Below, one piece after another: positions 8,837 to 18,323 of a DNA stretch of 64,000 nt (its first letter is position 1; the number at the start of each line of letters is the position of its first letter). A model generated the notes under the pieces. It saw nothing but the letters and a program-made list of their open reading frames with translations. It did no database searches and was not told the origin of the DNA. The position numbers were made by a program, and so were the translations under genes. Source of the stretch: Campylobacter concisus (GTDB taxonomy: Bacteria > Campylobacterota > Campylobacteria > Campylobacterales > Campylobacteraceae); the NCBI RefSeq assembly GCF_003049705.1, contig NZ_PIRF01000001.1, positions 62,001-126,000 on the forward strand, in the 5' to 3' direction.

Positions 8837-9328
8837 ATGATAGGTATAGTTTATGGAAGCAGCATGGGAAATACCGAAGATGCAGCAAAGCTTATAAGTG
8901 AGGGTTTGGGCCTTGAAAATGAGCTTTTAAACGTTGCTGATGTAGACGCAGCGAAGATAAATAGCTTTGATAAGCTCATCCTTGGTACATCAACCTGGGG
9001 TAGTGGTGATCTTCAAGATGACTGGGACGCGTTTGACTTTAAAGCGTTAAATCTAAGCGGAAAAACAGTCGCTGTTTTTGGCATGGGTGATAGCGAGAGC
9101 TACTCTGATGAATACTGTAACGGCATGGCAAAGCTTTATGATGAGGTCGTAAAAGCTGGCGCAAAGGTAGTTGGTGAGGTTAGCACTGATGGCTATACAT
9201 TTGATGGCTCTGATGCTGTAAGAAATGGAAAATTTGTAGGCCTAGCGCTTGATGCTGATAACCAAAGTGATAAAACTGAGGGTAGAATTTCAGCTTGGAT
9301 AGAGCAGATAAAGCCTCATTTTGCTTAA
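8837..9328 (+). CDS. fldA: Flavodoxin
   Basis: A 163-residue long-chain flavodoxin. The FMN phosphate loop is GSSMGNTEDA at residues 7-16; the ring-stacking segments are STWGSGDLQDDW and GMGDSESYSDEYC. It carries electrons from pyruvate oxidoreductase (nifJ in this window) to anabolic reductions and is essential in relatives. AAAAAGGAT precedes the ATG. It ends the Fur-linked operon and is followed by a strong bidirectional terminator. Confidence 0.93.
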   Translation: MIGIVYGSSMGNTEDAAKLISEGLGLENELLNVADVDAAKINSFDKLILGTSTWGSGDLQDDWDAFDFKALNLSGKTVAVFGMGDSESYSDEYCNGMAKLYDEVVKAGAKVVGEVSTDGYTFDGSDAVRNGKFVGLALDADNQSDKTEGRISAWIEQIKPHFA

Positions 9329-9331
9329 TGT

Positions 9332-9360
9332 AATTTTAGCTAGATTTTCTAGCTAAAATT
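9332..9360. terminator. Bidirectional terminator between fldA and the ABC operon
   Basis: AATTTTAGCTAG (9332-9343) and CTAGCTAAAATT (9349-9360) form a perfect 12-pair stem with an ATTTT loop. It sits between two convergent genes whose stops are four bases to the left and two bases to the right, so it can serve both strands. Confidence 0.85.
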
Positions 9361-9361
9361 T

Positions 9362-10099
9362 TCATATATCCATAGCTGAGATGAAGCTTTTTATTCTTTC
9401 GTTTTGGCTGTTAAAAAACTCATCTACCAAGCCATCAAATGCGATCACACCTTTATCTAAAAACAAAATTCTATCAGCTATCTTTCTAGCAAAATTCATA
9501 TTATGAGTGACAATGATCATAGACTTTTTCTCTTTTGCAAGAGATAAGATGACTTTTAAAACTTCAGCCTCAAGCTCTGGGTCAAGCGCGCTTGTAGGCT
9601 CGTCAAGTAGCAAAAAGTATGGATTTACGGCCAGTGCTCTAGCGATGGCTACACGCTGTGCTTGACCGCCAGAGAGCCTGTTTGGATAGGTATCTTCTTT
9701 GTGGCTAAGCCCCACTTTGGCTAAAAGATCTTTTGCCTCTTTTATCGCTTCGTTTTTATCTTTTTTTTGAATGTAGATCGGAGCTTCAGTGACATTTTGA
9801 AGTGCTGTTAGGTGTGGGAAGAGGTTGAAGCTTTGAAAGACCATGCCTGTTTTTTTTCGAATTTCTAAAAGCTCTTTTGAGCTAAGCTTCTCTTTAAAAT
9901 TTACACTCCTATCATCTACCTCTAAAGTGCCACTTTGTGGGATCTCAAGTAAATTTATGCATCTAAGAAGTGTTGATTTGCCACAACCAGATGAGCCAAC
10001 TATCACAGTTGTTTGCCCCTCTTTAAAGCTTGTGTTTATGTTATCTAGCACCAAATGATCGCCGTAAGATTTGCTTATATTTTTAAAATTTATAGCCAT
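9362..10099 (-). CDS. Polar amino acid ABC transporter ATP-binding protein
   Basis: A 245-residue GlnQ-type ATPase. Walker A GSSGCGKST is at residues 35-43, followed by the Q-loop VFQSFNLFPH, the signature LSGGQAQRVAIARAL, Walker B LLLDEPTSALDP and the switch THNM. The start overlaps the permease stop by one base (TAATG), so the two are translationally coupled. It powers import by the permease and binding proteins encoded upstream. Substrate is not determined by the ATPase. Confidence 0.92.
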   Translation of the reverse strand: MAINFKNISKSYGDHLVLDNINTSFKEGQTTVIVGSSGCGKSTLLRCINLLEIPQSGTLEVDDRSVNFKEKLSSKELLEIRKKTGMVFQSFNLFPHLTALQNVTEAPIYIQKKDKNEAIKEAKDLLAKVGLSHKEDTYPNRLSGGQAQRVAIARALAVNPYFLLLDEPTSALDPELEAEVLKVILSLAKEKKSMIIVTHNMNFARKIADRILFLDKGVIAFDGLVDEFFNSQNERIKSFISAMDI

Positions 10100-10767
10100 T
10101 AGACATACCTTGAGACAGCTTTTTCAAGCCTTGATTGAAGATAGGTTAAGAGTGTGCAAACCACTAGATAGATGAGCGCTGCTAGGATGTAGAGGATGAG
10201 TGGCTCAAAGGTCCTTGCTGCGATCCTTTGAGCGACCATAAACATATCTACCATCGTTATAGAAGCTGCTAGTGAAGTATCTTTAACAAGGCCTATAAAT
10301 GTGTTAGAAAGCGGTGGCAACGAGATCCTCACCGCTTGAGGCGCGATGATGCGCTTTAAAATTTGATAGTGCGTCATGCCAAGCGATGTGGCAGCCTCCC
10401 ACTGACCTTTTGGCACAGAAAGTATGGCAGCCCTTACAGACTCAGACGCATAAGCGCCCACGTTTAGGCTAAATGCGATAGTCGCCGCACTCCAAGTATC
10501 AAGCGTAACGCCGAGGCTAGGAAGTCCGTAAAATACGATGAAAAGCTGCACAAGAAGCGGCGTGCCACGAAATATCCAAACATAGGTGGCAAATATAAAT
10601 TTTAAAATTTTTATATTTGAAAGCCTTGCTACTGCTGTGATAATGGCGATGACAAGCCCTAGCGAAAACGAGAGCAAAGTAAGTGGGATCGTCACTTTTA
10701 AAAGTGCGATGATCATCGGTAGCGTCGAGCTTGAAACAAGCTCGATCACTCTATCTAAATTTTCCAT
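10099..10767 (-). CDS. Polar amino acid ABC transporter permease
   Basis: A 222-residue inner-membrane protein of the HisM/GlnP family with about five membrane helices. The family features are visible: FRGTPLLVQLFIVFYGLP early, and the ATPase-docking loop EAATSLGMTHYQILKRIIAPQA near residue 140. It forms the membrane channel of the importer, probably as a homodimer because no second permease gene is present. It lies 23 bases after the nearest binding-protein gene. Confidence 0.9.
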   Translation of the reverse strand: MENLDRVIELVSSSTLPMIIALLKVTIPLTLLSFSLGLVIAIITAVARLSNIKILKFIFATYVWIFRGTPLLVQLFIVFYGLPSLGVTLDTWSAATIAFSLNVGAYASESVRAAILSVPKGQWEAATSLGMTHYQILKRIIAPQAVRISLPPLSNTFIGLVKDTSLAASITMVDMFMVAQRIAARTFEPLILYILAALIYLVVCTLLTYLQSRLEKAVSRYV

Positions 10768-10790
10768 TTTTGCCTTGTTGGTTTATAAAT

Positions 10791-11543
10791 TTATTTTGAG
10801 ACGTCTTTGCCAAAGTAGCTTTTTGAGATGGCTTCTAGTTTTCCCTCTTTTGAAAGTTCGTTTAGTGCATTTGAAATTTGCTCTGCAAGTTCGGCGTTGT
10901 CTCTTTTGACAGCTGCTGCTGTGTAGTCTTTCTCGTCAAGTGAGGCAGCTATCTTCACAGGTGCGTTTGGACGCTCTTTTATGAAGTCGTAAAATACGAT
11001 GTTATCTCTTACAACAGCATCTACACGTCTTGATATAAGAAGCTCCATGCTTTTAGCAAAATTATCTGTTACGACGTGTTCAGCACCGTATTTTACAGCG
11101 ACTTTCGCCCAGTTGCTCGTAGCTGAGTCGGCATTTCTTTTGCCTTTTAGATCAGCAAAACTTTTTATGTCGTTATTATCTTTTCTAGTGATGATGGCAC
11201 CAAATGTTACAGTATAAGGCACTGAAAAAGCATATTTTTTCTTTCTCTCATCAGTTATGCTTACTTGATTAAATACAACGTCTGCCTTGCCCGCGTCAAA
11301 TGCCGCTAGCATCGCGTCCCAAGGAGCTGTTAGAAACTCAACTTTTAAATTTAGCTTTTGTGCTACTGCTTTTGCGATATCTACATCGTATCCTACTAGC
11401 TCATTTTTGTCATTATAAAATGTAAAAGGCGCGTAAGTGCCTTCAGTTGCTACTATTAGCACGCCATCTTTTATAGTTTTTGCCTGTAAATTTAGAGCTA
11501 TTGCAAGCACTGCTACTATTTTTAATAAATTTGTAAATTTCAT
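10791..11543 (-). CDS. Amino acid ABC transporter substrate-binding protein, copy A
   Basis: A 250-residue periplasmic binding protein with a signal peptide ending near LQAKT. The ligand-binding hinge contains ATEGTYAPFTFYN, VGYDVDIAKAVA and DAMLAAFDAGKADVVFNQ. A segment of about 50 residues (roughly 50-100) is almost identical to copy B immediately upstream, while the signal peptides and C-terminal halves differ. This looks like duplication with later gene conversion. It binds a polar amino acid, possibly cystine or another small residue; identity is not certain. Confidence 0.88.
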   Translation of the reverse strand: MKFTNLLKIVAVLAIALNLQAKTIKDGVLIVATEGTYAPFTFYNDKNELVGYDVDIAKAVAQKLNLKVEFLTAPWDAMLAAFDAGKADVVFNQVSITDERKKKYAFSVPYTVTFGAIITRKDNNDIKSFADLKGKRNADSATSNWAKVAVKYGAEHVVTDNFAKSMELLISRRVDAVVRDNIVFYDFIKERPNAPVKIAASLDEKDYTAAAVKRDNAELAEQISNALNELSKEGKLEAISKSYFGKDVSK

Positions 11544-11552
11544 TTTGGTCCT

Positions 11553-12305
11553 TTATTTTGAAATATCTTTTCCAAAATATTTCATCGAAATTTCGCTTAT
11601 CTTACCCTCGGCTTTTAGCTCATCAAGTGCTTTGTTTATCGCTTCTAGTAGCTCAGTGTTGCCTTTTTTAACGATTGCAGCTGTTGGCATCGGCTCGTTG
11701 CTTGTGTATGCGATTTTTAGTGGTGCATTTGGGCGTTGTTTAATGTAGTCAAAAAATGTAACGTTATCGTTTATCGTATCATCAGCTCTTTTTGAGATGA
11801 TAAGCTCCACGCCTTTGCTAAAGCCATCAGCTACGACCACTGTTGCGCCGTTTTTCTCGGCTATCGCCGCCCAGTTGCTAGTCGCAGAGTGCACGCTCTT
11901 TTTGCCTTTTAGATCAGCAAAACTTTTGATGTCGTTATTGTCTTTATGCACGACAATTACCGGATATGGCATAGTGTAAGGCACGCTCATACCATACTTT
12001 TTCTTTCTATCTTCGTTTATGCTAACTTGGTTAAAAACAACATCTGCTTTGCCAGCGTCAAATGCTGCTAGCATCGCATCCCAAGGAGCTGTTAGAAACT
12101 CGACTTTTAAATTTAGCTTTTGTGCTACTGCTCTTGCAATATCTACGTCATATCCTACTAGCTCGCCCTTTTCATCATAAAATGAGTAAGGTGAGTAAGT
12201 ACCTTCAGTTGCGACGATAAGTTCGCCTTTTTTGATAGTTGAAGCATTTAAATTTAAAGCTAAAAAAGCACCTGCGATCAAGCCAAAAATGGGCTTAAAA
12301 TTCAT
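11553..12305 (-). CDS. Amino acid ABC transporter substrate-binding protein, copy B
   Basis: A 250-residue paralogue of the next gene, also with a signal peptide (ending near LNAST). It shares ATEGTY, VGYDVDIARAVAQKLNLKV and DAMLAAFDAGKADVVFNQ, but has different ligand-pocket residues in the second lobe (SNEPMPTAAIVKKG instead of LDEKDYTAAAVKRD), which suggests a different substrate sharing one permease. It is the first intact gene of the operon. Upstream lies the tail of a third copy. Confidence 0.88.
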   Translation of the reverse strand: MNFKPIFGLIAGAFLALNLNASTIKKGELIVATEGTYSPYSFYDEKGELVGYDVDIARAVAQKLNLKVEFLTAPWDAMLAAFDAGKADVVFNQVSINEDRKKKYGMSVPYTMPYPVIVVHKDNNDIKSFADLKGKKSVHSATSNWAAIAEKNGATVVVADGFSKGVELIISKRADDTINDNVTFFDYIKQRPNAPLKIAYTSNEPMPTAAIVKKGNTELLEAINKALDELKAEGKISEISMKYFGKDISK

Positions 12306-12314
12306 TGATTCTCC

Positions 12315-12467
12315 TTATTTAGAAATGTCTTTGCCGAAGTATTTAAGCGAAATTTCGCTTAAAGCTCCTTCTTTGTTAAGCTCATTTAGGGCAAAATTTA
12401 TCTTAATTAGCAGCACTTTGTTACCTTTTTCTACGTTATAGCCCATTTGTTCACTATTTGTATAGCA
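12315..12467 (-). pseudogene. 3' remnant of a third substrate-binding protein gene
   Basis: Minus-strand translation gives about 50 residues that align with the C-terminus of copy B, from YTNSEQM through VEKGNKVLLIKINFALNELN to SEISLKYFGKDISK and a stop. Directly before the tyrosine the frame meets a TGA, and no upstream part of the gene is present. The remnant is closer to copy B than to copy A in its last 16 residues. The gene was part of a tandem array and has lost its first three quarters. Confidence 0.8.
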
Positions 12468-12490
12468 TCATCTTTTATGATCTGCCAGTA

Positions 12491-12512
12491 AAATTCTGTA
12501 AAGGCAGAATTT
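12491..12512. terminator. Hairpin in the gap behind the LplT-Aas gene
   Basis: AAATTCTG (12491-12498) and CAGAATTT (12505-12512) form a perfect eight-pair stem with a six-base loop. It lies between the end of the minus-strand acyltransferase gene and the ABC operon remnant, and could terminate upstream transcription. I see nothing else between 12513 and 12661. Confidence 0.4.
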
Positions 12513-12661
12513 AGCAAACAATCGCACGAATTGCACCAAATTTAAAAAGCAATAGAAATTTTTATACAAAACTCTTTGCAAAAAAATTTTAAGATTTATG
12601 CAAATATCAGTCGCAACTGCAACCTGGGTAGTATTTTGTCACAAAGAAAGAGGGCGGTGCC

Positions 12662-15600
12662 TCACTCCGCTAGAAGTGAGACTGCTAGAGCTTTTACCCC
12701 CTTAAAATCAACCTTGCCGCTTGCAAGCGTTGGTATATCATCAACGATGAAGATATAGCTTGGCATCATTATCGGAGCTAGGCTGCTCTCTTTTAAAATT
12801 TGCTCTAAATTTTTGGGCTCTGTGCCACTTTTTACTAAAAGTGCTATCGCTTCACCCTTTTTGCTATCTGGTACATTTGCACTGCTAAAGATGGCGTCGC
12901 CCCCAAGCACCTTTGCAAGCTCTTCTTCGACGCTTCCAAGGCTTATCATCTCGCCACCGATCTTGGCAAATCTTGAGTATCTATCGACGATAAATACAAA
13001 GCCGTTTTCATCGATGTGACCTTTGTCGCCAGTTTTATAGTATCTTACGCCATCAATGTGCGTGATGACATCGTTTGTTTTAGCTTCGTCGTTTAGATAG
13101 CCTTTCATCACTTGCGATCCGCCGATGACGATGAGTCCGTCCTCGCCAGTTTCAAGCTCTTCAAGAGTTTCTGGGTCGATTATTTTTATGATAGTGCCAG
13201 GCAGAGGCATGCCAACGCTGCCAGGTCTATTAAATGTAAGCTCTTTTAGACTCTCTTTTTCTAGGATATTTGGCATATTTACAGCAGCCACCGGTGCCGT
13301 TTCGGTTGCGCCGTATCCTTCATAAATTTCTATGCCAAATTTGAGCCTAAACTCATCTTTTATCTCAGGTTTTAGCTTCTCCGCCCCAGCTACGACCATT
13401 CTGGCACTTTGAAACATTAGCGGATGAAGCTTTTTATTTCTTGTGTAGAGCCTAAAGAACGTTGAGGTGCCAAAGATGATGCTAGCGCTGTGTCTTGCGG
13501 CCATTTTGCCGATAGTTGCTCCATCTGTTGGGTCAGGCACGCTTACCATTTTTATGCCCTCGCAAAGTGGCATGAGCGTGGTGACTGTTAGGCCAAATGA
13601 GTGAAATACAGGGAGTGAGTTTAAGATCACGTCATCTTTTTTGAAATTTAGAAGTTCGCTTATTTGCTTAATGTTTGCAAGTAAATTTTTATGGCTTAGC
13701 TCGATGCCTTTTGGCTCGCCTTCGCTGCCACTACTAAATAAAATAGTAGCTGTATCCTCTAAGCTTACACGCTTAAAATAGCAAAGCTTAATAAGCCAAA
13801 CTGGAGCAAAAAACGCGGTTAAAAGCGCTAAAAATTTCTCTTTTTTTGAGACGCTGGCTGAGAGATCTTCTGCAAATTTAGCCTTTTCGCTCATCGCATC
13901 TTTTAGATCAAATCCCTTAAGTGCGAGCTTTTCAAGAAATTTGCTAGAGGTTATGACTGTGTTTATATTTGCCTTTCTTAGGGCGTGATTTAGCGAGGTC
14001 TCATTTAACGTATAGTTTAAATTTACGCTTACTTTGCCCATGGCAAGAAGCGCCATATTGACGATAGCTGCGATGCTTGAGCTAGGTAGCAAGATGCCTA
14101 TATTTTTCTCATCTTTTAGCTCGCGTTTTAAAATTTTGATAAAGACTAAAACAGCTGTTATAAATTTCAAGTTGCTTAAATTTAGCCCAGTGCTGTCGCT
14201 CACGCACTCTTTAAATTTACTTTCTTTTGCGTTGTTTAGCCACTCGCTCGTTAGTGGTTTTTGCCTTGAGATGAAGCTCTCCCACGATGAAAAGCTAAGC
14301 TCAAGCACCTTTTGCTTCATCTTTGCAGCGTTTATAAATGTGGTTATTGGTTTGCCAAAGGCGACGATGATGTCGCGTCTGCCGTTTTTAGAAGTGAGGT
14401 CTTTGTAAAATTTACTAGCTCTTGAAAAGCTCGAGCCCCAAAGGCCGCGAAGATAAAATGGCACGATGCAAATTTCTTCTAGATCTCTGATGATAAGCTC
14501 AAAGCCCTTTTGAAACTCATTTATCTGGCCGTTGTAGCTGATGTGACCCTCTGGGAAAAGTGCGACCACTTCGCCATTTTTTAGGCACTCTCTAACTAGC
14601 TCGATCGACTCTTTGCTTGCCCCTGCACCTATTGGGATCACCTTAAAAAATTTAAAAATTTGCTTTAGATACCATTTGTTATAGATCGTTCTATACATGA
14701 CAAATCTTATACCCCTCGGGCTTGCAGCTTGAAGCACGAGCCAGTCGATCCAGCTGATGTGATTGCCAAGAAGTAGTGCGCCGCCACTTTGTGGTAAATT
14801 TTGAAGGCCTTCTACAAAAAAGCGGTACTTTGTCTTTAAAAATGGTAGTAAAAGTAGCCTTGTAAAAAGGTGCGGAAGCTGCAAAATGGCGTAGAAGCTG
14901 CCAATTAAGCAAACAAGCGCTGTAAAGACAAAGAGCCCGGTGGTTGAAATTTTAAAATATACTAAGCCTATGCCAATAGCTAGAAATAGCAGCATTGAGA
15001 CGTTTTGTAAGAAGTTATTTGCCGCCATTATCTTGCCGGTGGTCTTTTGCGGGGCAAAGTACTGGATCATCGCATTTAGCGGCACTATAAAAATTCCACC
15101 AAAAAAGCCAAATGCAAATGAGCTAAGGCTCACTACGCCGATATTTGAGCCAAATGCGAAAAATAAAAGCGAAAAAAATATACCAATAGCACCCATCGGC
15201 ACGATACCAAGCTCGATGTGAAGCTTTGACATAGAGCCAGCCACGTATGAGCCAAATGCGATGCCTATGGCGCTTGCTGCTAGAATTGCTTGCACCGCTA
15301 GCGAGCTGTCGTCGTTAAAAACGGCTTTGTAATGAGCTGGGAAAGCTGCGATGATGATCTGAGAAATTCCCCAAAATATACTAAGCCCAGCGATACTTAG
15401 CCAGATATTTTTATCTGACCTTACTTCTTTTAAATTTTCTCTTAAATAGCTAAGGCTAATGTATCTTTTAAGGTCAAATGTGTCGTTTTCTTCGTTTGTT
15501 TCGCTGATGTATGGTAGCTTGTAGGCGAAAAATGCCTCAAGCGCGCTAAAGACCACTAAAAAGATACCGATAGGATAGACGCTTTTTAAAATTTCTTCTG

Positions 15601-16114
15601 AGTTTTCGCCTTGGATGTATAAATTTTCAAATATAAATGAAAATAAAAATGAGCTTGATAAGATGGCAACGATGGTTAGTGCTTGGATGATACCGTTTGC
15701 GGTACCAAGGCGCTCAGGGCCGACGAGAGCTTTGATGATGCCGTATTTTGCAGGCGAGTAGATCGCACTTTGGGCTGCTAGGATGAGCGTCAGAGCAAAG
15801 GCTACACCAAAAGCGCCCGCAAGATAGCTAAAAAGTACTGCAACACTAATAATAAGGCCAAAAATAGCACAAATTCTTATGACTTTTGTCTTTGAGAATT
15901 TATCATTTATAAAGCTTGACGGCGAGAATAAAAATATAAAAGGAAATAAAATCATTGCATTTATAACTGCTGTTAATATAAAAAGTATGTCACCATCGTA
16001 TGTTTTTAAAAGAACATTTTGTATAGTGATTTTATGTGCCAGATCGACGCTTGCATTTAAAAATGCGATTGCAAGGTAGGGCAAAAAGCCAGCAACTTTT
16101 AATAAACTCATCAT
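12662..16114 (-). CDS. aas: LplT-Aas fusion: lysophospholipid flippase, acyltransferase and acyl-ACP synthetase
   Basis: A 1,150-residue three-part protein. Residues 1 to about 400 are an MFS transporter like LplT, which flips lysophospholipids inward. About 430-630 is a PlsC-type acyltransferase with NHISWID (near 451) and FPEGHIS (near 523). The remainder is an AMP-forming acyl-ACP synthetase with ILFSSGSEGEPKG (near 791), GYGATETAP and YKTGDKG. Together these re-acylate 2-acyl-lysophosphatidylethanolamine in the inner membrane. In E. coli lplT and aas are separate adjacent genes; the full fusion is known in other Proteobacteria. Start chosen at the first of two ATGs after AAAGG. Confidence 0.9.
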   Translation of the reverse strand: MMSLLKVAGFLPYLAIAFLNASVDLAHKITIQNVLLKTYDGDILFILTAVINAMILFPFIFLFSPSSFINDKFSKTKVIRICAIFGLIISVAVLFSYLAGAFGVAFALTLILAAQSAIYSPAKYGIIKALVGPERLGTANGIIQALTIVAILSSSFLFSFIFENLYIQGENSEEILKSVYPIGIFLVVFSALEAFFAYKLPYISETNEENDTFDLKRYISLSYLRENLKEVRSDKNIWLSIAGLSIFWGISQIIIAAFPAHYKAVFNDDSSLAVQAILAASAIGIAFGSYVAGSMSKLHIELGIVPMGAIGIFFSLLFFAFGSNIGVVSLSSFAFGFFGGIFIVPLNAMIQYFAPQKTTGKIMAANNFLQNVSMLLFLAIGIGLVYFKISTTGLFVFTALVCLIGSFYAILQLPHLFTRLLLLPFLKTKYRFFVEGLQNLPQSGGALLLGNHISWIDWLVLQAASPRGIRFVMYRTIYNKWYLKQIFKFFKVIPIGAGASKESIELVRECLKNGEVVALFPEGHISYNGQINEFQKGFELIIRDLEEICIVPFYLRGLWGSSFSRASKFYKDLTSKNGRRDIIVAFGKPITTFINAAKMKQKVLELSFSSWESFISRQKPLTSEWLNNAKESKFKECVSDSTGLNLSNLKFITAVLVFIKILKRELKDEKNIGILLPSSSIAAIVNMALLAMGKVSVNLNYTLNETSLNHALRKANINTVITSSKFLEKLALKGFDLKDAMSEKAKFAEDLSASVSKKEKFLALLTAFFAPVWLIKLCYFKRVSLEDTATILFSSGSEGEPKGIELSHKNLLANIKQISELLNFKKDDVILNSLPVFHSFGLTVTTLMPLCEGIKMVSVPDPTDGATIGKMAARHSASIIFGTSTFFRLYTRNKKLHPLMFQSARMVVAGAEKLKPEIKDEFRLKFGIEIYEGYGATETAPVAAVNMPNILEKESLKELTFNRPGSVGMPLPGTIIKIIDPETLEELETGEDGLIVIGGSQVMKGYLNDEAKTNDVITHIDGVRYYKTGDKGHIDENGFVFIVDRYSRFAKIGGEMISLGSVEEELAKVLGGDAIFSSANVPDSKKGEAIALLVKSGTEPKNLEQILKESSLAPIMMPSYIFIVDDIPTLASGKVDFKGVKALAVSLLAE

Positions 16115-16283
16115 AGAAATACCTTTGTGATTTTAAAAATTTTGTAAATCTAACAGCAAAATATTTAAAATATTATTAATAAAAAACTCTACATTAAATT
16201 TGGCAATAAAAATTTTTAAAAAATTTAAATTTTATATGCTTTTGGATAAAATCACGCAATCAAAAAATTAGGAAAATTTTATC

Positions 16284-18149
16284 ATGAACTATGAAATAAT
16301 CGTCGTTGGCGGCGGACATGCAGGCATTGAGGCAAGTCTTGCGGCTGCTAGAATGGGCAAGCAAACTTTACTTATCACGATCTTAGCCGAGCAAATAGGC
16401 GCTGCAAGCTGTAATCCAGCCATCGGAGGCCTTGCAAAGGGGCATCTTGTAAAAGAGATCGACGCGCTTGGTGGTCAAATGGGGCTTACAACTGACGCTG
16501 TTGGCATCCAGTTTCGCGTGCTAAATGAGAGCAAAGGCCCAGCAGTACGTGGTAGCCGCGCTCAGATAGATATGGATAGATACCGCGTTTATATGAGAAA
16601 TTTGCTTTTAAACACTCCAAATTTAGAAATTTCTCAAGAGATCGCCACTGAAATTTTAAGCGAAAATGGCGAAGTAACGGGCGTTAAAACCCACCTAAAT
16701 AACATCTATAATGCAAAAAAGGTGATAATCACCACTGGCACATTTTTAAATGGGCTAATCCATGTTGGATTTAACAAACTAGAAGCTGGCCGTGTGGGCG
16801 AGCTAAGCGCAAAGGATCTAAGCGGCAGTCTAAGAGAGCTTGGGCTAAATTTAGGCAGGCTAAAAACCGGAACATGTCCAAGGATCGATGCAAAAACGAT
16901 AAATTTTGAAATTTTAGAGAAGCAAGATGGCGACGCAAAGCCAGTTGCATTTAGCTTTAGAACTAAAAATTTCTCACCAACACAGCTACCTTGCTACATC
17001 GCCTATACAAATGAAACCACGCATGAAATAATTCGCTCAAATTTCGACAAAGCGCCACTTTTTACAGGCCAGATCGAGGGTATAGGACCAAGATATTGTC
17101 CAAGTATCGAGGATAAGATAAACCGCTTTGGCGACCGCGACAGACACCATCTTTTTATAGAGCCTCAAACATTTGAAGCTACAGAGTACTACATAAACGG
17201 CTTTTCAACGAGCCTACCTTATGAGGTGCAAGTGCAGATGTTACGCTCCGTAAAGGGCTTTGAAAACGCAAAAATCGTAAGGCATGGATACGCTATCGAA
17301 TATGACTACGTTGAGCCAACACAGCTAAAACATAGTTTGGAGACTAAAAAAGTAAAAGGGCTTTATCTGGCTGGGCAGATAAACGGTACGACTGGATACG
17401 AAGAGGCGGGCGCTCAAGGGCTAATGGCTGGTATAAATGCAGCGCTTTCGCTTGATAACAAAGAGCCGCTTGTTTTGCGCCGTGATGAGGCGTATATTGG
17501 CGTTTTGATAGATGATCTTGTGACAAAAGGGACAAAAGAGCCATATAGGATGTTTACGAGTAGGGCGGAGTACCGCTTGCTTTTGCGTGAGGAAAATGCC
17601 ATTTTAAGGCTTGGCGGATATGGCCATGAGCTTGGACTTATTGATGACGAGACTTTTAATGAAATTGAAGCTATCAGGCAAAATTTAAAAGATGGACTTG
17701 CATACCTCAACAATACTCAAATTACGCCGAGCAAGCAAAATTTAGAGCTTTTAGCTAGTCTTGATGAAGAGCCAATAAGCCAAAATGTGAGCCTTCAAAA
17801 GATTGTTGCACGCAAAAGCTTTACGGCTGAGAAACTAAGAAAGCTTGATCGGAAATTTGTAAATTTAGATGATGTGAGTGTGGATCAAATTTTAACCGAG
17901 TGTAAATATCAGCACTACATAAATGAGCAAAAAAATCAAATAGAAAAAATGAAAGATATGATGGATGTGAAAATTCCTGAAAATTTTGACTTTAGAAGTG
18001 TTAGTGGCCTTAGTAATGAAGTGGTAGAAAAGCTTGAGAAATTTGCACCGCCTACGCTTTTTGCTGCGAGTGAAATTTCAGGTATCACGCCAGCTGCGAT
18101 TGATATCTTACATATTTATATAAAGATGAATGAGAAAAGGCTTGGCTGA
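16284..18149 (+). CDS. mnmG: tRNA uridine-5-carboxymethylaminomethyl modification enzyme MnmG
   Basis: A 621-residue flavoprotein with the FAD loop [10 protein letters not shown] at residues 7-16, the CNPAIGG motif and the [12 protein letters not shown] motif. With MnmE it modifies the wobble uridine of several tRNAs. The C-terminal helical domain binds MnmE. AGGAAAATTTT precedes the ATG. A weak stem (GATTTTTG, 18154-18161, with CAAAAAGTC, 18170-18178) follows and may terminate transcription. It is transcribed alone. Confidence 0.95.
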   Translation: MNYEIIVVGGGHAGIEASLAAARMGKQTLLITILAEQIGAASCNPAIGGLAKGHLVKEIDALGGQMGLTTDAVGIQFRVLNESKGPAVRGSRAQIDMDRYRVYMRNLLLNTPNLEISQEIATEILSENGEVTGVKTHLNNIYNAKKVIITTGTFLNGLIHVGFNKLEAGRVGELSAKDLSGSLRELGLNLGRLKTGTCPRIDAKTINFEILEKQDGDAKPVAFSFRTKNFSPTQLPCYIAYTNETTHEIIRSNFDKAPLFTGQIEGIGPRYCPSIEDKINRFGDRDRHHLFIEPQTFEATEYYINGFSTSLPYEVQVQMLRSVKGFENAKIVRHGYAIEYDYVEPTQLKHSLETKKVKGLYLAGQINGTTGYEEAGAQGLMAGINAALSLDNKEPLVLRRDEAYIGVLIDDLVTKGTKEPYRMFTSRAEYRLLLREENAILRLGGYGHELGLIDDETFNEIEAIRQNLKDGLAYLNNTQITPSKQNLELLASLDEEPISQNVSLQKIVARKSFTAEKLRKLDRKFVNLDDVSVDQILTECKYQHYINEQKNQIEKMKDMMDVKIPENFDFRSVSGLSNEVVEKLEKFAPPTLFAASEISGITPAAIDILHIYIKMNEKRLG

Positions 18150-18286
18150 TTTTGATTTTTGGTTTAGTTCAAAAAGTCATAAAGCTTAAAATTTTTATCT
18201 TAAAATCAAGATTTACGTTTAAGCTAAAATTAACATTATTTTTGCAGATTATATTTAGAAATTATACTTTTTTAATTTTTTGAGAG

Positions 18287-18292
18287 TATAAT
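18287..18292 (+). promoter_or_regulatory. -10 box of petABC
   Basis: TATAAT at 18287-18292, preceded by T-rich blocks typical of Campylobacter sigma-70 promoters, lies 31 bases before the petA ATG. The leader would be about 25 bases and includes AGAAAGGAA as ribosome binding site. Confidence 0.6.
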
Positions 18293-18323
18293 CGTTAAGA
18301 ATTTATTTATAGAAAGGAATTTA

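Noticed and set aside
9362-12305. ABC operon as a nickel or iron importer
   Set aside because: The binding proteins carry the polar amino acid family hinge motifs, and the permease and ATPase are of the HisM/GlnQ type.
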